Positions 35,062 to 45,439 of a stretch of 48,116 nt of DNA are shown here, piece after piece. Made by a program: the position numbers and the translations under genes. Position 1 is the first letter of the stretch. Each line of letters begins with the position of its first letter. Source of the stretch: Methylotenera sp. (GTDB lineage: Bacteria > Pseudomonadota > Gammaproteobacteria > Burkholderiales > Methylophilaceae). A model generated the notes under the pieces. That model ran no database searches and was not told the DNA's origin. It saw nothing but the letters and a program-made list of their open reading frames with translations. The stretch lies in assembly GCF_030653755.1 (NCBI RefSeq), contig NZ_JAURYU010000057.1, positions 1-48,116 of the forward strand, written 5' to 3'.

Positions 35062-35244
35062 TCTAATCCTAAATAAAGCTGAACTTACCCAACAAAGGAG
35101 CCAGCACCAACGCAAAAGTAAACGCTGATACAGTTAAGCACAACCAAATACAACAAACATAAGCACAGACTCGCTTTTTGCCGTATCAATTACACCTATA
35201 GCTCACCAGAGCCATAGGCATAGGCATAGGCATATAGCGTTAAA
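35062..35244. other. Spacer between infB and rbfA with a hexanucleotide repeat
   Basis: A 183-base gap with no gene. It contains a short tandem repeat, (CATAGG)3CATA, at 35213-35234, just behind the infB stop codon. Confidence 0.6.
35213..35234. repeat. Hexanucleotide tandem repeat (CATAGG)n
   Basis: Three full copies of CATAGG followed by CATA in the untranslated spacer after infB. Such tracts can vary in copy number between strains. Confidence 0.75.
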
Positions 35245-37995
35245 CTATAAAGTACGTGCTACTTCCACCATTTCATAAACTTCCAAGATATCACCTACTT
35301 CAATATCGTTGTAGCCTTTCAATGACAGACCGCATTCAAAGTTATTTTTAACTTCTTTAACATCATCTTTAAAGCGTTTGAGTGAATCTAACTCACCAGT
35401 ATGCACGATCACGTTATTACGTAATACGCGTACTTTTGAGTTACGTTTAATCATACCGTCTTGTACGTAACAACCAGCAATCGCACCAATTTTAGAAATA
35501 CGGAACACTTCACGCACTTCCACAGTACCAATCATGCTCTCTTTTTGCTCTGGTGCCAACATACCACCCAGCGCAGCTTTGATCTCATCCACAGCTTCGT
35601 AAATAATATTGTAGTAACGTACATCCACACCTAGCGTATCAACCAATTTACGTGCCCCAGAATCGGCACGCACGTTAAAGCCGATCAATACCGCTTTAGA
35701 TGCCGCAGCCAAGTTAACATCTGACTCACTGATTGCACCAACACCAGTGTGAATAATATTCACTTTCACTTCGCTGGTAGAGAGTTTTTGCAAGCTTGTC
35801 GCTAACGCTTCATATGAACCCTGCACATCAGATTTGATAATCAAACCAAGTGTTTGCACTTCGCCTGATTCCATTTGTTCGAACATGTTTTCTAGCTTAG
35901 CCGCTTGCTGTTTAGCAAGCTTCACATCACGGTACTTACCTTGACGGAACAATGCGATTTCACGCGCCTTACGTTCATCGTTCAAGACAATCACTTCTTC
36001 ACCTGCGCTAGGCACGTCAGACAAGCCTAGAATTTCTACTGGCATAGATGGACCTGCCTCTTGAATATCCTTGCCAGTTTCATCTAACATCGCACGCACT
36101 TTACCAAAAGTAGTACCTGCTAAAATCATATCGCCACGTTTTAAGGTACCTGATTGCACTAAAATCGTTGCTACCGAACCGCGACCTTTATCTAAACGAC
36201 CTTCAATCACCAAGCCTTTTGCTGGGGTATTTTTAGGCGCTTGTAATTCCAAGACTTCTGCTTGCAAAAGCACAGCCTCTAGCAAATCATCAATGCCTTG
36301 ACCTGTTTTGGCTGAAACAGGGCGGAACATAACGTCACCGCCAAAATCTTCAGGCACAACTTCTTGGCTTACCAATTCCATTTTCACACGTTCAGGATCA
36401 GCATCTGGCTTATCAATTTTATTGATAGCCACCACAATCGGCACACCCGCAGCTTTAGCATGGTGAATCGCTTCAATTGTCTGTGGCATCACGCCATCAT
36501 CTGCTGAAACCACTAGAATCACGATATCGGTAGCTTTAGCACCACGTGCACGCATCGCAGTAAACGCCTCATGGCCTGGAGTATCTAAGAACGTCACCAT
36601 ACCACGCGGAGTCTCTACGTGATAAGCACCAATGTGCTGAGTAATACCACCAGCTTCACCTGTTGCCACACGGCTACGGCGAATGTAATCCAACAATGAA
36701 GTTTTACCATGGTCCACGTGACCCATCACTGTCACGACAGGTGGACGCGTTTCCAAGATAGCTTCAGCATGTTCAGCCTCTTCAATAAACGCATCAGGAT
36801 CATTAGGTGCTGCAGCTTGCGCTTTATGCCCCATTTCTTCCACGATAATAATCGCAGTTTCTTGATCTAGCACTTGGTTAATGGTCACCATCATGCCCAT
36901 GCCCATCAAGGTCTTAATCACTTCACCTGATTTCACAGACATTTTGTGCGCTAAATCAGCCACTGTAATGGTTTCTGGCACAAGTACTTCATACACTAAT
37001 GGCTCTGTTGGCGCTGTAAAAGCATGTTGCTGATCATCATCGTGATGATGTTTACCACCCTTACCTTTTGGCGCTCGCCATCCAGCTTTACCGCCCGCGA
37101 CATCTCCACGTGTTTTTAATCCACGTTTTTTGTTCTCGGCGTCAGTCCACTCTTTGTTGTTACCCTTGCCTTTTTTCGCATCTTTTGTGGCTGGTTTTTC
37201 AGTGCCTACTTTTGCGACAGGCTTATGCAAGGTGCCTTCTGAAAGCTTAGCTGCTTTTACTTTAGCAGCTTCGGCTTCGGCTATTTTTCTAGCCTCTTCG
37301 TCTAAACGACGTTGAATTAATTCTTCTTTTTTACGCTTATCTTCTGCTTGCAATGCTAACAAAGTGGCATGACGTTTTGCTTCTTGCTCTCGCAACGCAA
37401 TCTCATCGGCACCAAGCAAATCTTTACGACTAATGGTTTGCTGTCTAACCACAACTTTTTCAGGCTCAACGACTGGCTCAGCAGGCGCTTCCACCACTAC
37501 TGGAGCTATGACGACTGGCGCTACAACCTCAGGTTCTGGCACAATCTCGACCACTTCAGGCTCAACCACGACGACAGGCGGCTCTTCGACCACTGGCACT
37601 ACAACTTCCACAGGCGCTTCAACTGGCTCAACGACTACTTCTGTAACCGCTTCAGCTACGACTTCTTCCACAACATCATCTTCAGCCATATCCGCATCTT
37701 CGCGCTGTTCTATCACACGTTTTTTGCGCACTTCCACTTGAATAGTGCGCGCCTTACCAGTGTTGTCGGTTTTTTTGATTTCTGTGCTTGATTTACGTGT
37801 GAGCGTAATTTTATTTTTAGGAGCAAGCGTACCGTGCTCTTTACGCAAATGATCCAGCAATGCCGACTTGTCATTCTCACTTAGCTCATCATCTGCACTT
37901 GTTTTATGCACGCCAGCGCTTTTGAGCTGTTCTAATAACAATGCCGTTGGCAGCTTTAATTCGCCAGCAAATTGTTCTACGGTTGTTTGTGCCAT
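35245..37995 (-). CDS. infB: Translation initiation factor IF-2
   Basis: A 916-residue IF-2. The N-terminal IF2_N module starts [20 protein letters not shown]. Residues 104-183 are a low-complexity Val/Glu/Pro linker, then a charged helical stretch ([26 protein letters not shown]). A second IF2_N-like domain ([21 protein letters not shown]) precedes the GTPase. G1 is GHVDHGKT (425-432), G3 is DTPGHEAF, and G4 is NKID. Domains II, III and IV complete the C-terminus. It delivers initiator tRNA to the 30S subunit. It follows nusA by 149 bases, a gap holding a perfect 8-bp hairpin (38067-38088). Confidence 0.98.
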   Translation of the reverse strand: MAQTTVEQFAGELKLPTALLLEQLKSAGVHKTSADDELSENDKSALLDHLRKEHGTLAPKNKITLTRKSSTEIKKTDNTGKARTIQVEVRKKRVIEQREDADMAEDDVVEEVVAEAVTEVVVEPVEAPVEVVVPVVEEPPVVVVEPEVVEIVPEPEVVAPVVIAPVVVEAPAEPVVEPEKVVVRQQTISRKDLLGADEIALREQEAKRHATLLALQAEDKRKKEELIQRRLDEEARKIAEAEAAKVKAAKLSEGTLHKPVAKVGTEKPATKDAKKGKGNNKEWTDAENKKRGLKTRGDVAGGKAGWRAPKGKGGKHHHDDDQQHAFTAPTEPLVYEVLVPETITVADLAHKMSVKSGEVIKTLMGMGMMVTINQVLDQETAIIIVEEMGHKAQAAAPNDPDAFIEEAEHAEAILETRPPVVTVMGHVDHGKTSLLDYIRRSRVATGEAGGITQHIGAYHVETPRGMVTFLDTPGHEAFTAMRARGAKATDIVILVVSADDGVMPQTIEAIHHAKAAGVPIVVAINKIDKPDADPERVKMELVSQEVVPEDFGGDVMFRPVSAKTGQGIDDLLEAVLLQAEVLELQAPKNTPAKGLVIEGRLDKGRGSVATILVQSGTLKRGDMILAGTTFGKVRAMLDETGKDIQEAGPSMPVEILGLSDVPSAGEEVIVLNDERKAREIALFRQGKYRDVKLAKQQAAKLENMFEQMESGEVQTLGLIIKSDVQGSYEALATSLQKLSTSEVKVNIIHTGVGAISESDVNLAAASKAVLIGFNVRADSGARKLVDTLGVDVRYYNIIYEAVDEIKAALGGMLAPEQKESMIGTVEVREVFRISKIGAIAGCYVQDGMIKRNSKVRVLRNNVIVHTGELDSLKRFKDDVKEVKNNFECGLSLKGYNDIEVGDILEVYEMVEVARTL

Positions 37996-38066
37996 CTTGT
38001 TGCTCCAGTATTCTTTTTTCTAAGCTTTATTGCCTAGCATTACTACTCATTATTACTAGCTTCAGT

Positions 38067-38088
38067 TCGGTCAAATTAAATTGACCGA
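38067..38088. repeat. Inverted repeat between nusA and infB
   Basis: TCGGTCAA (38067-38074) and TTGACCGA (38081-38088) form an 8-bp hairpin with a six-base loop; there is no T-run, so it is not a typical terminator. It may act as an mRNA structure between the two cistrons. Confidence 0.6.
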
Positions 38089-38144
38089 CACCCACAAAGC
38101 TCTACATTTGACGGTTATTTAAACCAATATTACTAAACCCAATA

Positions 38145-39611
38145 TCACTTAAACCAAGGTGCGCGTGCAGTCATAATGAGTGCCTTTGCTCGTTCTTCGT
38201 CCATATTCGTCAACTCCACCAACTCATCAATCGCGAGCTCGGCCAAGTCATCCATGGTTGAAATACCTTTTGCCGCTAATTGATGTGCAGTAGCATCATC
38301 CATACCTTCTAACGTCAATAAGTCTTCAGCGGCTTCTTCAACTTTCTCTTCTTTCGCGATAGCCTCTGTCAACAATGCTGCACGAGCACGCTTACGTAAC
38401 TCTTCGACAGTATCTTCATCAAAAGCATCGATTTGATTCATTTCAGCTAATGGAACGTATGCGATTTCTTCCAATGTGCTAAAACCTTCTTGCACTAGAA
38501 TTTCAGCCACCTCTTCGTCCACGTCCAATTTTTCCATGAACAATTGACTCACACCGGCATACTCTTCTTGGTTTTTCTGTGCAGCTTGGTCAACTGTCAA
38601 GATATTGAGCGTCCAACCTGTTAGCTCTGATGCCAAACGCACGTTTTGACCATTTCGACCAATCGCTAAAGCCAATTGCTCTTCTTCAACCACAACATCC
38701 ATACTATGTGCATCTTCATCCACTACGATGCTTGATACTTCTGCTGGAGACATTGCATTAATTACAAACTGTGCAGGCTCCATGCTCCATAAAACGATAT
38801 CCACACGCTCACCAGCTAACTCACCAGTTACTGCTTGTACGCGTGAACCACGCATACCAACACAGGTACCAACAGGGTCTAAGCGTTGATCATTGCTCTT
38901 CACTGCAATTTTAGAGCGTAAACCAGGATCGCGTGCTGCTGAACGAATCTCTAACAAACCCTCTTCAATCTCAGGTACTTCTAACTCAAACAAGCGAACT
39001 AAGAACTCTGGCGTGATTCTAGATAAAATCAACTGAGGACCACGACCACTGCGTTCAATTCGTAGCAGGTAAGCACGTACACGGTCACCCACACGTAAGT
39101 TCTCTTTTGGAATCATTTGTTCACGAGGCAATAAAGACTCAATACGGCCTACTTCAATAATCGCATTACCTTTTTCCATGCGCTTGATGACACCTGTTAC
39201 CAGTTTTTCATCACGCGCTAAAAAGTCTTGTAAGATTTGTTCACGTTCAGCTTCACGCACTTTTTGCAAAATCACTTGTTTAGCAGCTTGCGCGCCAATA
39301 CGGCCAAACTCAAGGTTTTCTAAAGGCTCTTCGTAATAATCACCGATAGTTAAACCTTTAGAGCGCTCATCTTCCTCATCGATTTGATAGGCAGAATTCT
39401 CTAGCAAGTCGTAATCAACATACTGCCAACGTCTAAAGGTTTGGTATTCACCCGTTTCACGATCAATAGCAACACGCACATCGGCATCATCGTGATGTTT
39501 TTTCTTTGTAGCCGAAGCCAAAGCCAGCTCTAGCGCGGTAAAAATGACGTCTTTATCAACGTTTTTCTCGTGCGCCAAGGCATCTACCAACAATAAAATT
39601 TCACGACTCAT
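38145..39611 (-). CDS. nusA: Transcription termination/antitermination factor NusA
   Basis: A 488-residue NusA. It starts [18 protein letters not shown], the standard N-terminal domain that contacts RNA polymerase. An S1 domain (about 130-200, [18 protein letters not shown]), a KH1 domain ([23 protein letters not shown]) and KH2 ([18 protein letters not shown]) follow. Two helix-hairpin-helix-type acidic repeats at the C-terminus ([18 protein letters not shown] and [19 protein letters not shown]) are the AR1/AR2 repeats of proteobacterial NusA. A TTG at 39617 is in frame, but GGAG stands at the proper distance only from ATG 39611. Confidence 0.97.
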   Translation of the reverse strand: MSREILLLVDALAHEKNVDKDVIFTALELALASATKKKHHDDADVRVAIDRETGEYQTFRRWQYVDYDLLENSAYQIDEEDERSKGLTIGDYYEEPLENLEFGRIGAQAAKQVILQKVREAEREQILQDFLARDEKLVTGVIKRMEKGNAIIEVGRIESLLPREQMIPKENLRVGDRVRAYLLRIERSGRGPQLILSRITPEFLVRLFELEVPEIEEGLLEIRSAARDPGLRSKIAVKSNDQRLDPVGTCVGMRGSRVQAVTGELAGERVDIVLWSMEPAQFVINAMSPAEVSSIVVDEDAHSMDVVVEEEQLALAIGRNGQNVRLASELTGWTLNILTVDQAAQKNQEEYAGVSQLFMEKLDVDEEVAEILVQEGFSTLEEIAYVPLAEMNQIDAFDEDTVEELRKRARAALLTEAIAKEEKVEEAAEDLLTLEGMDDATAHQLAAKGISTMDDLAELAIDELVELTNMDEERAKALIMTARAPWFK

Positions 39612-39697
39612 TTTCAATCTCCGACTATATATTGCAGGTTAACTGCCTTATTTATTAAATTCTTACAATACGCACACTTGCATTCAAAACATTGGTC

Positions 39698-40183
39698 TTA
39701 AAATACTGGGTTTAACCTTGCTTTATCTATGTTGCTAAGCGCCATCTTGTATATTACGCCTTCAAAATCAAGCATCAAGTGTCCATCTTCAACGCCTTTA
39801 ATCAACCCTAAAAAGGTCTTTCTTGGCAACGTAGTTTCTGTTGCATTCGGACCTTCATCCTTCATGCCAACTCGCAATTTAATTGACACGCGCTCGCCAA
39901 TGAATCGCACGTAATCTGATTCTTTCTTCAACACGCGATCTATGCCTGGTGACGACACCTCTAAGCGGTCATAGTCAATCGCATGCTCAACCGCTAGCAA
40001 ATTACCCAACTGGTTACTTACCAACACGCAATCGTCAATATTGACACTATCTTTCATATCGACAGGATTTTGTTTATCAATAAACACACGCAACAATTTG
40101 CCACGATTGGAAATCTCCAAATCAACAAGCTCATAGCCTAACTGACTTACTGACTTTTCTATTAACGTTTGCAAATCTTGCAT
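39698..40183 (-). CDS. rimP: Ribosome maturation factor RimP
   Basis: A 161-residue RimP acting in 30S assembly. N-terminal domain: LIEKSVSQLGYELVDLEISNRGKLLRVFIDK, then the signature LEVSSPGIDRVLKKESDYVRFIGE. The C-terminal SH3-like barrel is FLGLIKGVEDGHLMLDFEGV. GTG at 40192 would add three residues, but the GGGTGGGG Shine-Dalgarno is properly placed only for ATG 40183. It is the first gene of the rimP-nusA-infB operon. Confidence 0.95.
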   Translation of the reverse strand: MQDLQTLIEKSVSQLGYELVDLEISNRGKLLRVFIDKQNPVDMKDSVNIDDCVLVSNQLGNLLAVEHAIDYDRLEVSSPGIDRVLKKESDYVRFIGERVSIKLRVGMKDEGPNATETTLPRKTFLGLIKGVEDGHLMLDFEGVIYKMALSNIDKARLNPVF

Positions 40184-40241
40184 AAACCCCACCCTTTACT
40201 CTCACCGCACAATCTGAACATGAATACGCAGATTGCAGAAA

Positions 40242-40266
40242 CAAAAAATGGGCACAAAGCCCATCA
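40242..40266 (-). terminator. Possible attenuator hairpin in the rimP leader
   Basis: On the minus strand ATGGGC (40264... wait-free reading: 40253-40248 pairs with 40264-40259 as GCCCAT) forms a six-bp GC-rich stem with a five-base loop followed by TTTTTT. It is only about ten bases downstream of the predicted start site, which may be too early for an efficient terminator. Confidence 0.4.
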
Positions 40267-40280
40267 AAAAATTCATCCGC

Positions 40281-40307
40281 ATTATACCAATCAATTCAAT
40301 GAATTGG
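40281..40307 (-). promoter_or_regulatory. Extended -10 promoter of the rimP-nusA-infB operon with a palindrome
   Basis: On the minus strand TGGTATAAT (40289-40281) is an extended -10 with the consensus TATAAT; no good -35 is present. Directly upstream is the 15-base palindrome CAATTCA-A-TGAATTG (40292-40306 on the plus strand), which could be a regulator site. Confidence 0.6.
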
Positions 40308-40467
40308 AAACACTACAGTTAATAAAGTTTGCTTTTAGCGCTTTTTACATAAATTATGCTTTTATATTCTTTTTAATTATAAATTTATTCAAAACAATTA
40401 TTTTTAATTATTAAATAGTTTATTTATAGTGCGTACTTTCTTACTTATTCAACATTGACTGCCAATT
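40308..40467. other. AT-rich upstream region of the sulfate cluster
   Basis: The stretch of roughly 40330-40440 is almost entirely A and T. No gene is present. CysB-type activators bind such AT-rich upstream regions, and genes for sulfate uptake follow, but I could not define an exact site or -10/-35 pair. Confidence 0.35.
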
Positions 40468-40692
40468 ATGACAAGCAAGCTAATCACACAAAATGTGAAT
40501 CAAGAGATTATACGTGCTGTAGAGGATCTTAAGCATGGTACAGGGTTTGGGTCGATTGAAGTCATTGTACATGAGGGCCGTGTAACACAGATTGAAAAAA
40601 GAGAGAGGCAACGCTTTAGTCAAGGCAAGCCAAGTATACAAAAAGGAAATACGTCTACTACACTGAGCACGATCAACAGTGAAGCGACTTAA
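40468..40692 (+). CDS. YezD family small protein (DUF2292)
   Basis: A 74-residue protein whose core, EIIRAVEDLKHGTGFGSIEVIVHEGRVTQIEKRERQRF (quoted in parts: FGSIEVIVHEGRVTQIEK), fits the YezD/DUF2292 pattern of a short beta-rich domain. Members are often found beside sulfur-assimilation genes; the biochemical role is unknown. Here it is the first gene of the sulfate cluster, 73 bases before the porin. A Ser/Thr-rich C-terminal tail extends beyond the usual domain. Confidence 0.7.
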   Translation: MTSKLITQNVNQEIIRAVEDLKHGTGFGSIEVIVHEGRVTQIEKRERQRFSQGKPSIQKGNTSTTLSTINSEAT

Positions 40693-40765
40693 ATAATAAT
40701 TCATTAGGCTTGTACTGGACAACCAACGCACAACCCTACTTAAGCACTTAAATAAAAGGAACATC

Positions 40766-42448
40766 ATGCAAAATAAAAGTAATCTTTCATTGAGTAATAA
40801 GCTAGTAAAGCCTTTACTCATTAGCGGCCTATTTCTTAGCGGTGGATTTGCATACGCTAATGAAGCAGAAGTCAAACTTTCTGAAAACACTCAGCAATCA
40901 GCAAGTAGTGTTGAAGACTTAGCACAACAAGAGAAAATACAAGCACGTTTAAATGAGATTGCAGCAGAGGCAAAGGCTGCAAAACTCGCGCAGAGTGGCT
41001 ATTACGTTGAACGTAAAAGCTATGGGACTGGCCGTGAAACCGACCCACCTCGTTATGTAAAGCAGTTAAACAAAACATGGTTAAAAGATGTTGCAGGTAT
41101 TGAAAATGTTGATTGGTTAGATATTGGACTAGATTACCGTTTTAGATATGAAACGCGCGATAACGACTTCCGTCGTGACAGAGATACAATCGACGAGCCA
41201 ATCCTGCTTCGCACACGTGGATATGTGGCTGTTAAAGATATTTTAGACCCACTACGCTTCACATTAGAAGTTGAAGATGCGAGAAGAAACCATAGTCAAT
41301 TCTCACGCGAGTTTGACACGCGAGATGTTAACTATGCAGAGCCTATTCAGGCTTACCTTGAGCTATTTTTCAAAGAGACACCACTGGGCAAAGATGACTT
41401 AGGTAATCACAGACCGATTAGCATCAAAGCTGGTCGTCAGGCTTTTGAATATACAGATCGCCGATTATTAGCACGTAATGAATGGCGCAATACTACCAAC
41501 AATTTCCAAGGGGTCCGTACCACAATCGGCCAAAGTAAAAACGACTGGCAACTCGATTTGTTAGCACTTAAACCAGTGCAGAGGCTAAACAACCAACTTG
41601 ATGAAGTGGATCACTCACAAGATTTCTACGGTGTGATTGGTGACTGGCGTCGCTGGTCTGAATACGTCACCTTACAACCTTATTACTACTTATTAAATCA
41701 AGAAGGCAGCAAAGTTAAATATGATGCCAACGGTAAAGATGCCGCACCAACTGCAAAAATTGACCGTGAAATCCATACTGCAGGCATTCGCGCCTATGGT
41801 GTTATCGGTACGACAGGTTTTGACTATGACGCAAGCTATGTAAAGCAATGGGGGAATCAAGACCGTATCTCAGGTGGAAATACATTCAAACTTGATCATG
41901 ATGCCTACTCTTACAATGCTGAGATTGGTTATTCATTTAATCATGCATGGAAGCCACGCCTAAGTGCATTTTATGGCTTTGCAAGTGGCGATAAAAATCA
42001 AACAGACGGTAATAATCAACGATTTGAACGCCTCTTCGGTTTTGCTCGACCATGGTCAAACAATGACTATTTTCAAATGGAAAACATTAGCGCTCCAAAA
42101 GTCCGCGCTGAATTTGAACCGCAATTATCTTGGCTACCTGGCCTTAAAGTGGACGCTGGTTACAGTTGGTATCGCCTAGATTCTGACCGTGACCGCTGGA
42201 ATGGTGCTGGATTACGAGACAACACTGGCGCTAGCGGCAAAGATGTAGGTGAAGAGTTCGACGTACGTTTACGCTTCCCTATCCACAAACAAGTGGCGGC
42301 CAATATTGGTTACGCTCACTTCTGGGCGGGAGACTTTACTAAAGCCACCTCCCGTAATGGCGGCGGAGGTGGTACAAACGTTGCTGATCCAGCGCGCAGA
42401 GATGACTCAAACTTCTTTTATGTAGAAATTTCTGCTTCAGCGTTTTAA
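40766..42448 (+). CDS. Outer-membrane porin with alginate-export-type barrel
   Basis: A 560-residue outer-membrane protein. The signal peptide ends near residue 31 (FAYA before NEAE). A periplasmic helical stretch follows (about 45-75, QQEKIQARLNEIAAEAKAAK). The barrel starts near WLDIGLDYRFRYETRDNDF, and the segment GRQAFEYTDRRLLARNEWRNTTNNFQG is the hallmark of the Alginate_exp domain seen in AlgE-like porins. The last residue is an aromatic F, as in outer-membrane proteins. AAGGA precedes the ATG. Its place between yezD and sbp suggests sulfate or another oxyanion/organosulfur substrate rather than alginate; that is inference from context. Confidence 0.75.
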   Translation: MQNKSNLSLSNKLVKPLLISGLFLSGGFAYANEAEVKLSENTQQSASSVEDLAQQEKIQARLNEIAAEAKAAKLAQSGYYVERKSYGTGRETDPPRYVKQLNKTWLKDVAGIENVDWLDIGLDYRFRYETRDNDFRRDRDTIDEPILLRTRGYVAVKDILDPLRFTLEVEDARRNHSQFSREFDTRDVNYAEPIQAYLELFFKETPLGKDDLGNHRPISIKAGRQAFEYTDRRLLARNEWRNTTNNFQGVRTTIGQSKNDWQLDLLALKPVQRLNNQLDEVDHSQDFYGVIGDWRRWSEYVTLQPYYYLLNQEGSKVKYDANGKDAAPTAKIDREIHTAGIRAYGVIGTTGFDYDASYVKQWGNQDRISGGNTFKLDHDAYSYNAEIGYSFNHAWKPRLSAFYGFASGDKNQTDGNNQRFERLFGFARPWSNNDYFQMENISAPKVRAEFEPQLSWLPGLKVDAGYSWYRLDSDRDRWNGAGLRDNTGASGKDVGEEFDVRLRFPIHKQVAANIGYAHFWAGDFTKATSRNGGGGGTNVADPARRDDSNFFYVEISASAF

Positions 42449-42504
42449 CGACACAAAACATACATCTTCATTTATTAAATTAAATATATATAAGGATTCA
42501 TCAT

Positions 42505-43512
42505 ATGAAAGCACCATCAAAAATTAAGCAACTTTTAGTAGCGCTAGCATTAAGCACACCGCTACTCACGCTTGCTGCCGACATTACATTACTTAACGTG
42601 TCTTATGACCCAACACGTGAGCTGTATGTCGAGTTTAACAAAGCATTTGCAAACTACTGGAAAGCTAAAACTGGTGACAACGTCACTATCAAGCAATCAC
42701 ATGGTGGTGCTGGCAAACAGGCGCGCGCTGTGATTGACGGGCTTCCAGCAGATGTTGTGACACTAGCATTATCTTACGATATTGATGAAATTAGCGCTAA
42801 AGCGAAACTTATCCCCAAAGATTGGCAAAAGCGTTTAGCGCACAACAGCTCACCATACACATCTACGATTGTTTTGTTAGTTCGTAAGGGCAATCCTAAA
42901 AATATTAAAGATTGGAATGATTTAGTTAAACCGGGCGTTTCAGTGATTACCCCTAACCCAAAAACATCAGGCGGTGCACGATGGAATTATTTAGCAGCAT
43001 ATGCCTATGCACTTAAGCAAAACAATAATGATGATGCAAAAGCACGCGAATTTGTAGGCAAGCTGTTTAAAAATGTACCTGTTCTCGATAGCGGCGCACG
43101 TGGATCTACTACTACTTTCGTAGAACGCGGCATTGGTGATGTGTTTATCTCTTGGGAAAATGAAGCCTTCTTAGCACAAAAAGAGCTTGGTCCAGACAAG
43201 TTTGAAATTGTCATCCCATCTTTATCTATTTTGGCAGAGCCTCCTGTCACTATTATCGACAAGACTGTTGATAAGCGCAAAACACGCGCAGTGGCACAAG
43301 CTTATTTAGAGTATTTATATAGTGAAGAGGGTCAAGAGATTGCTGCTAAAAACTACTACCGCCCAACACTGGCATCTGTAGCAGCTAAATATGAGAAGCA
43401 ATTTCCTAAAGTCAACTTAATTAAAATTGATGATGTGTTTGGTGGTTGGCAAAAGGCACAAAAAACGCACTTCTCTGATGGCGGTACATTTGATCAGATT
43501 TATCAAAAATAA
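42505..43512 (+). CDS. sbp: Sulfate ABC transporter substrate-binding protein
   Basis: A 335-residue periplasmic binding protein. The signal peptide ends near residue 25 (LTLAA before DITLL). The mature protein starts [22 protein letters not shown], the typical Sbp/CysP start. Ligand-contact regions [21 protein letters not shown] and [15 protein letters not shown] are present, along with [23 protein letters not shown]. It captures sulfate (or thiosulfate) for the CysTWA permease encoded downstream. AAGGA lies before the ATG at 42505. Confidence 0.95.
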   Translation: MKAPSKIKQLLVALALSTPLLTLAADITLLNVSYDPTRELYVEFNKAFANYWKAKTGDNVTIKQSHGGAGKQARAVIDGLPADVVTLALSYDIDEISAKAKLIPKDWQKRLAHNSSPYTSTIVLLVRKGNPKNIKDWNDLVKPGVSVITPNPKTSGGARWNYLAAYAYALKQNNNDDAKAREFVGKLFKNVPVLDSGARGSTTTFVERGIGDVFISWENEAFLAQKELGPDKFEIVIPSLSILAEPPVTIIDKTVDKRKTRAVAQAYLEYLYSEEGQEIAAKNYYRPTLASVAAKYEKQFPKVNLIKIDDVFGGWQKAQKTHFSDGGTFDQIYQK

Positions 43513-43553
43513 CTAATAGCTCGCCTGCTTTATTGTATTAATGGGATATAAAA

Positions 43554-44423
43554 ATGACAGCACCAACCAACGCAACTTCACCAATTGAGCAATTGAGATT
43601 GCAACTAAAAGAGTCTCTATTTTTAGATGACTACGGCTTAGTAGAACAATCGACGGGTGAATTTAATAGTACTTTTTTAGGCGTTCAATTAAATACTGCA
43701 TTTCAGCCTATTTATGACATAGCAGCAGGCGACTTAATTGGCCACGAAGCGTTATTACGCCCATCACTTGGAGGTGAGCTGACCAGCACACCCGAGTTCG
43801 CCTTCACTTATGCCGAGCAAACTGGAAAACTAGTACAGTTTGACCGTGTTGCCCGAACACTACATGTGCTTAACTTTAAACAAATCTATGCAGAAAACGG
43901 CTTATTGTTTCTGAACGTTTACCCTAAACTGCTAGTTTCAGTAAATACGCACGGTAAAGTATTTGAGCGCATTTTACATGCAAACTCGGTCCCTACTCAC
44001 CGTGTTGTCATTGAAATCAAAGAAAGCGAAATTGAACAAGACAAACAGCTGTCAGAAGCAATCGACAACTATCGTGACAGAGCATATCGAATTGCCATCG
44101 ATGGCTTTGGCGGCAAAAAGTCCCACATTGATCGCCTTTGGAAACTATCACCAGACTTTGTGAAGCTCGATTTAAGTATTATTCAGCAAGCCGAAGGTAA
44201 TCATCGTGTACAGAAAATACTGCCTAGCTTAATTAGTTTAATTAAAGAAAGCGGCGCACAGGCCATCATCACAGGCATTGAAACACAAACACAGCTTGAT
44301 ATTGCCATTGAATCTGGCGGGCTATTTGTTCAAGGCTATTTTTTAGCAAGGCCAGTCACGGCTAAGGTACTTCAACCGTCATTAGCGTTTAACAAACTTA
44401 CCTCACCCAACAAAGCTGCATAA
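43554..44423 (+). CDS. EAL-domain protein with an altered catalytic motif
   Basis: A 289-residue cytosolic protein: a short N-terminal stretch, then one EAL domain (about 45-275). Present catalytic-site residues are Glu65 (EALLR motif), Asn121 (FLNVYP), Glu154 (VVIEIKESE), Lys204 (FVKLDLS) and Glu243 (GIET), and the QGYFLARPV end is intact. The metal-binding DDFGTG motif is altered to DGFGGK (Asp183, Gly184), so one metal ligand is missing and c-di-GMP phosphodiesterase activity is doubtful. No sensor domain is attached. It sits between sbp and cysT in the same orientation with its own Shine-Dalgarno (GGGA), 41 bases after sbp. Confidence 0.88.
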   Translation: MTAPTNATSPIEQLRLQLKESLFLDDYGLVEQSTGEFNSTFLGVQLNTAFQPIYDIAAGDLIGHEALLRPSLGGELTSTPEFAFTYAEQTGKLVQFDRVARTLHVLNFKQIYAENGLLFLNVYPKLLVSVNTHGKVFERILHANSVPTHRVVIEIKESEIEQDKQLSEAIDNYRDRAYRIAIDGFGGKKSHIDRLWKLSPDFVKLDLSIIQQAEGNHRVQKILPSLISLIKESGAQAIITGIETQTQLDIAIESGGLFVQGYFLARPVTAKVLQPSLAFNKLTSPNKAA

Positions 44424-44566
44424 GCACGCGGCAAATAACCTATTAAACACCCATATAAATACGATTTAATTATATAAAAATAACAAAATATTATTTAATT
44501 GTTATTTAGCTATCAGTTACATTATCACGCGATTACAACAGATTTAGAAGACTGATTTAGAAAACT
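44424..44566. other. AT-rich gap before cysT
   Basis: A 143-base spacer, strongly AT-rich around 44455-44510. It could hold a second promoter for cysTWA with a CysB-type site; no defined motif was identified. Confidence 0.3.
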
Positions 44567-45397
44567 ATGGCAAAACGAAAAAACATCCTACCTGGCTTTA
44601 ATTTATCACTCGGCTTCACGATATTTTATTTAAGCCTGATTGTACTTATTCCATTATCTGCCGCTTTTATTAAAACGACAGAGTTATCAATGCCAGAGTT
44701 TTGGGAGGTCATTACTGCGCCGCGCGTAGTCGCATCCTACAAACTCACTTTTGGTGCATCGTTTATCGCGGCAATCATCAATGCTGTATTCGGCTTATTA
44801 ACAGCATGGGTGTTAGTTCGCTACCCATTTCCAGGCAAAAAATTCATTGATGCACTGGTTGATTTACCATTCGCATTACCAACGGCAGTTGCTGGTATTG
44901 CGCTAACTGCAGTTTATTCTGGCAATGGTTGGATTGGTTCATGGTTAGAGCCATTAGGCATTAAAGTCGCCTTCACACCCATCGGCGTGATTGTCGCTCT
45001 CACATTTATTGGTTTGCCATTTGTTGTCCGTACCGTACAACCTGTATTGGAAGATCTAGAGGCCGAAACAGAAGAAGCCGCAGCAAGCTTAGGTGCTAAT
45101 CGTTGGCAAACATTTACTAAAATCATATTTCCTGCCATTTGGCCTGCATTACTGACGGGCTTTGCATTAGCCTTTGCACGAGCGATTGGTGAATACGGCT
45201 CAGTGATATTTATTGCAGGCAACATGCCGATGGTGTCAGAAATAACCCCACTGATCATTATCACTAAACTCGAGCAATACGATTATGCTGGCGCGACAGC
45301 CGTTGCCGTCGTCATGTTGGTGATTTCATTCCTGCTGTTATTCGCGATTAACGGCTTGCAATGGTGGTCAAATCGTCATAGCAGTGCCGCACGGTAA
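44567..45397 (+). CDS. cysT: Sulfate ABC transporter permease CysT (CysU)
   Basis: A 276-residue inner-membrane permease with about six hydrophobic spans. It contains the conserved FALPTAVAGIALTAVYSGNGW segment and the EAA-type loop that contacts the ATPase (LEAETEEAAASLGANRWQTFTKIIFPAIWPALLTG, seen in parts such as EEAAASLGANRWQ). AFARAIGEYGSVIFIAGNMP is the typical CysT signature. The gene order cysT-cysW-cysA follows the enterobacterial cysUWA. Confidence 0.95.
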   Translation: MAKRKNILPGFNLSLGFTIFYLSLIVLIPLSAAFIKTTELSMPEFWEVITAPRVVASYKLTFGASFIAAIINAVFGLLTAWVLVRYPFPGKKFIDALVDLPFALPTAVAGIALTAVYSGNGWIGSWLEPLGIKVAFTPIGVIVALTFIGLPFVVRTVQPVLEDLEAETEEAAASLGANRWQTFTKIIFPAIWPALLTGFALAFARAIGEYGSVIFIAGNMPMVSEITPLIIITKLEQYDYAGATAVAVVMLVISFLLLFAINGLQWWSNRHSSAAR

Positions 45398-45439
45398 ACC
45401 ATTAAATCACATTCCCAATAAATTAATATTAGGTCATTT

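Noticed and set aside
37433-37791. Open frames on the plus strand opposite infB with Ser/Thr/Gly-rich or His/Tyr-rich translations
   Set aside because: They are the complement of the Val/Glu/Pro-rich linker codons of IF-2; composition comes from the linker and no start signal is present.
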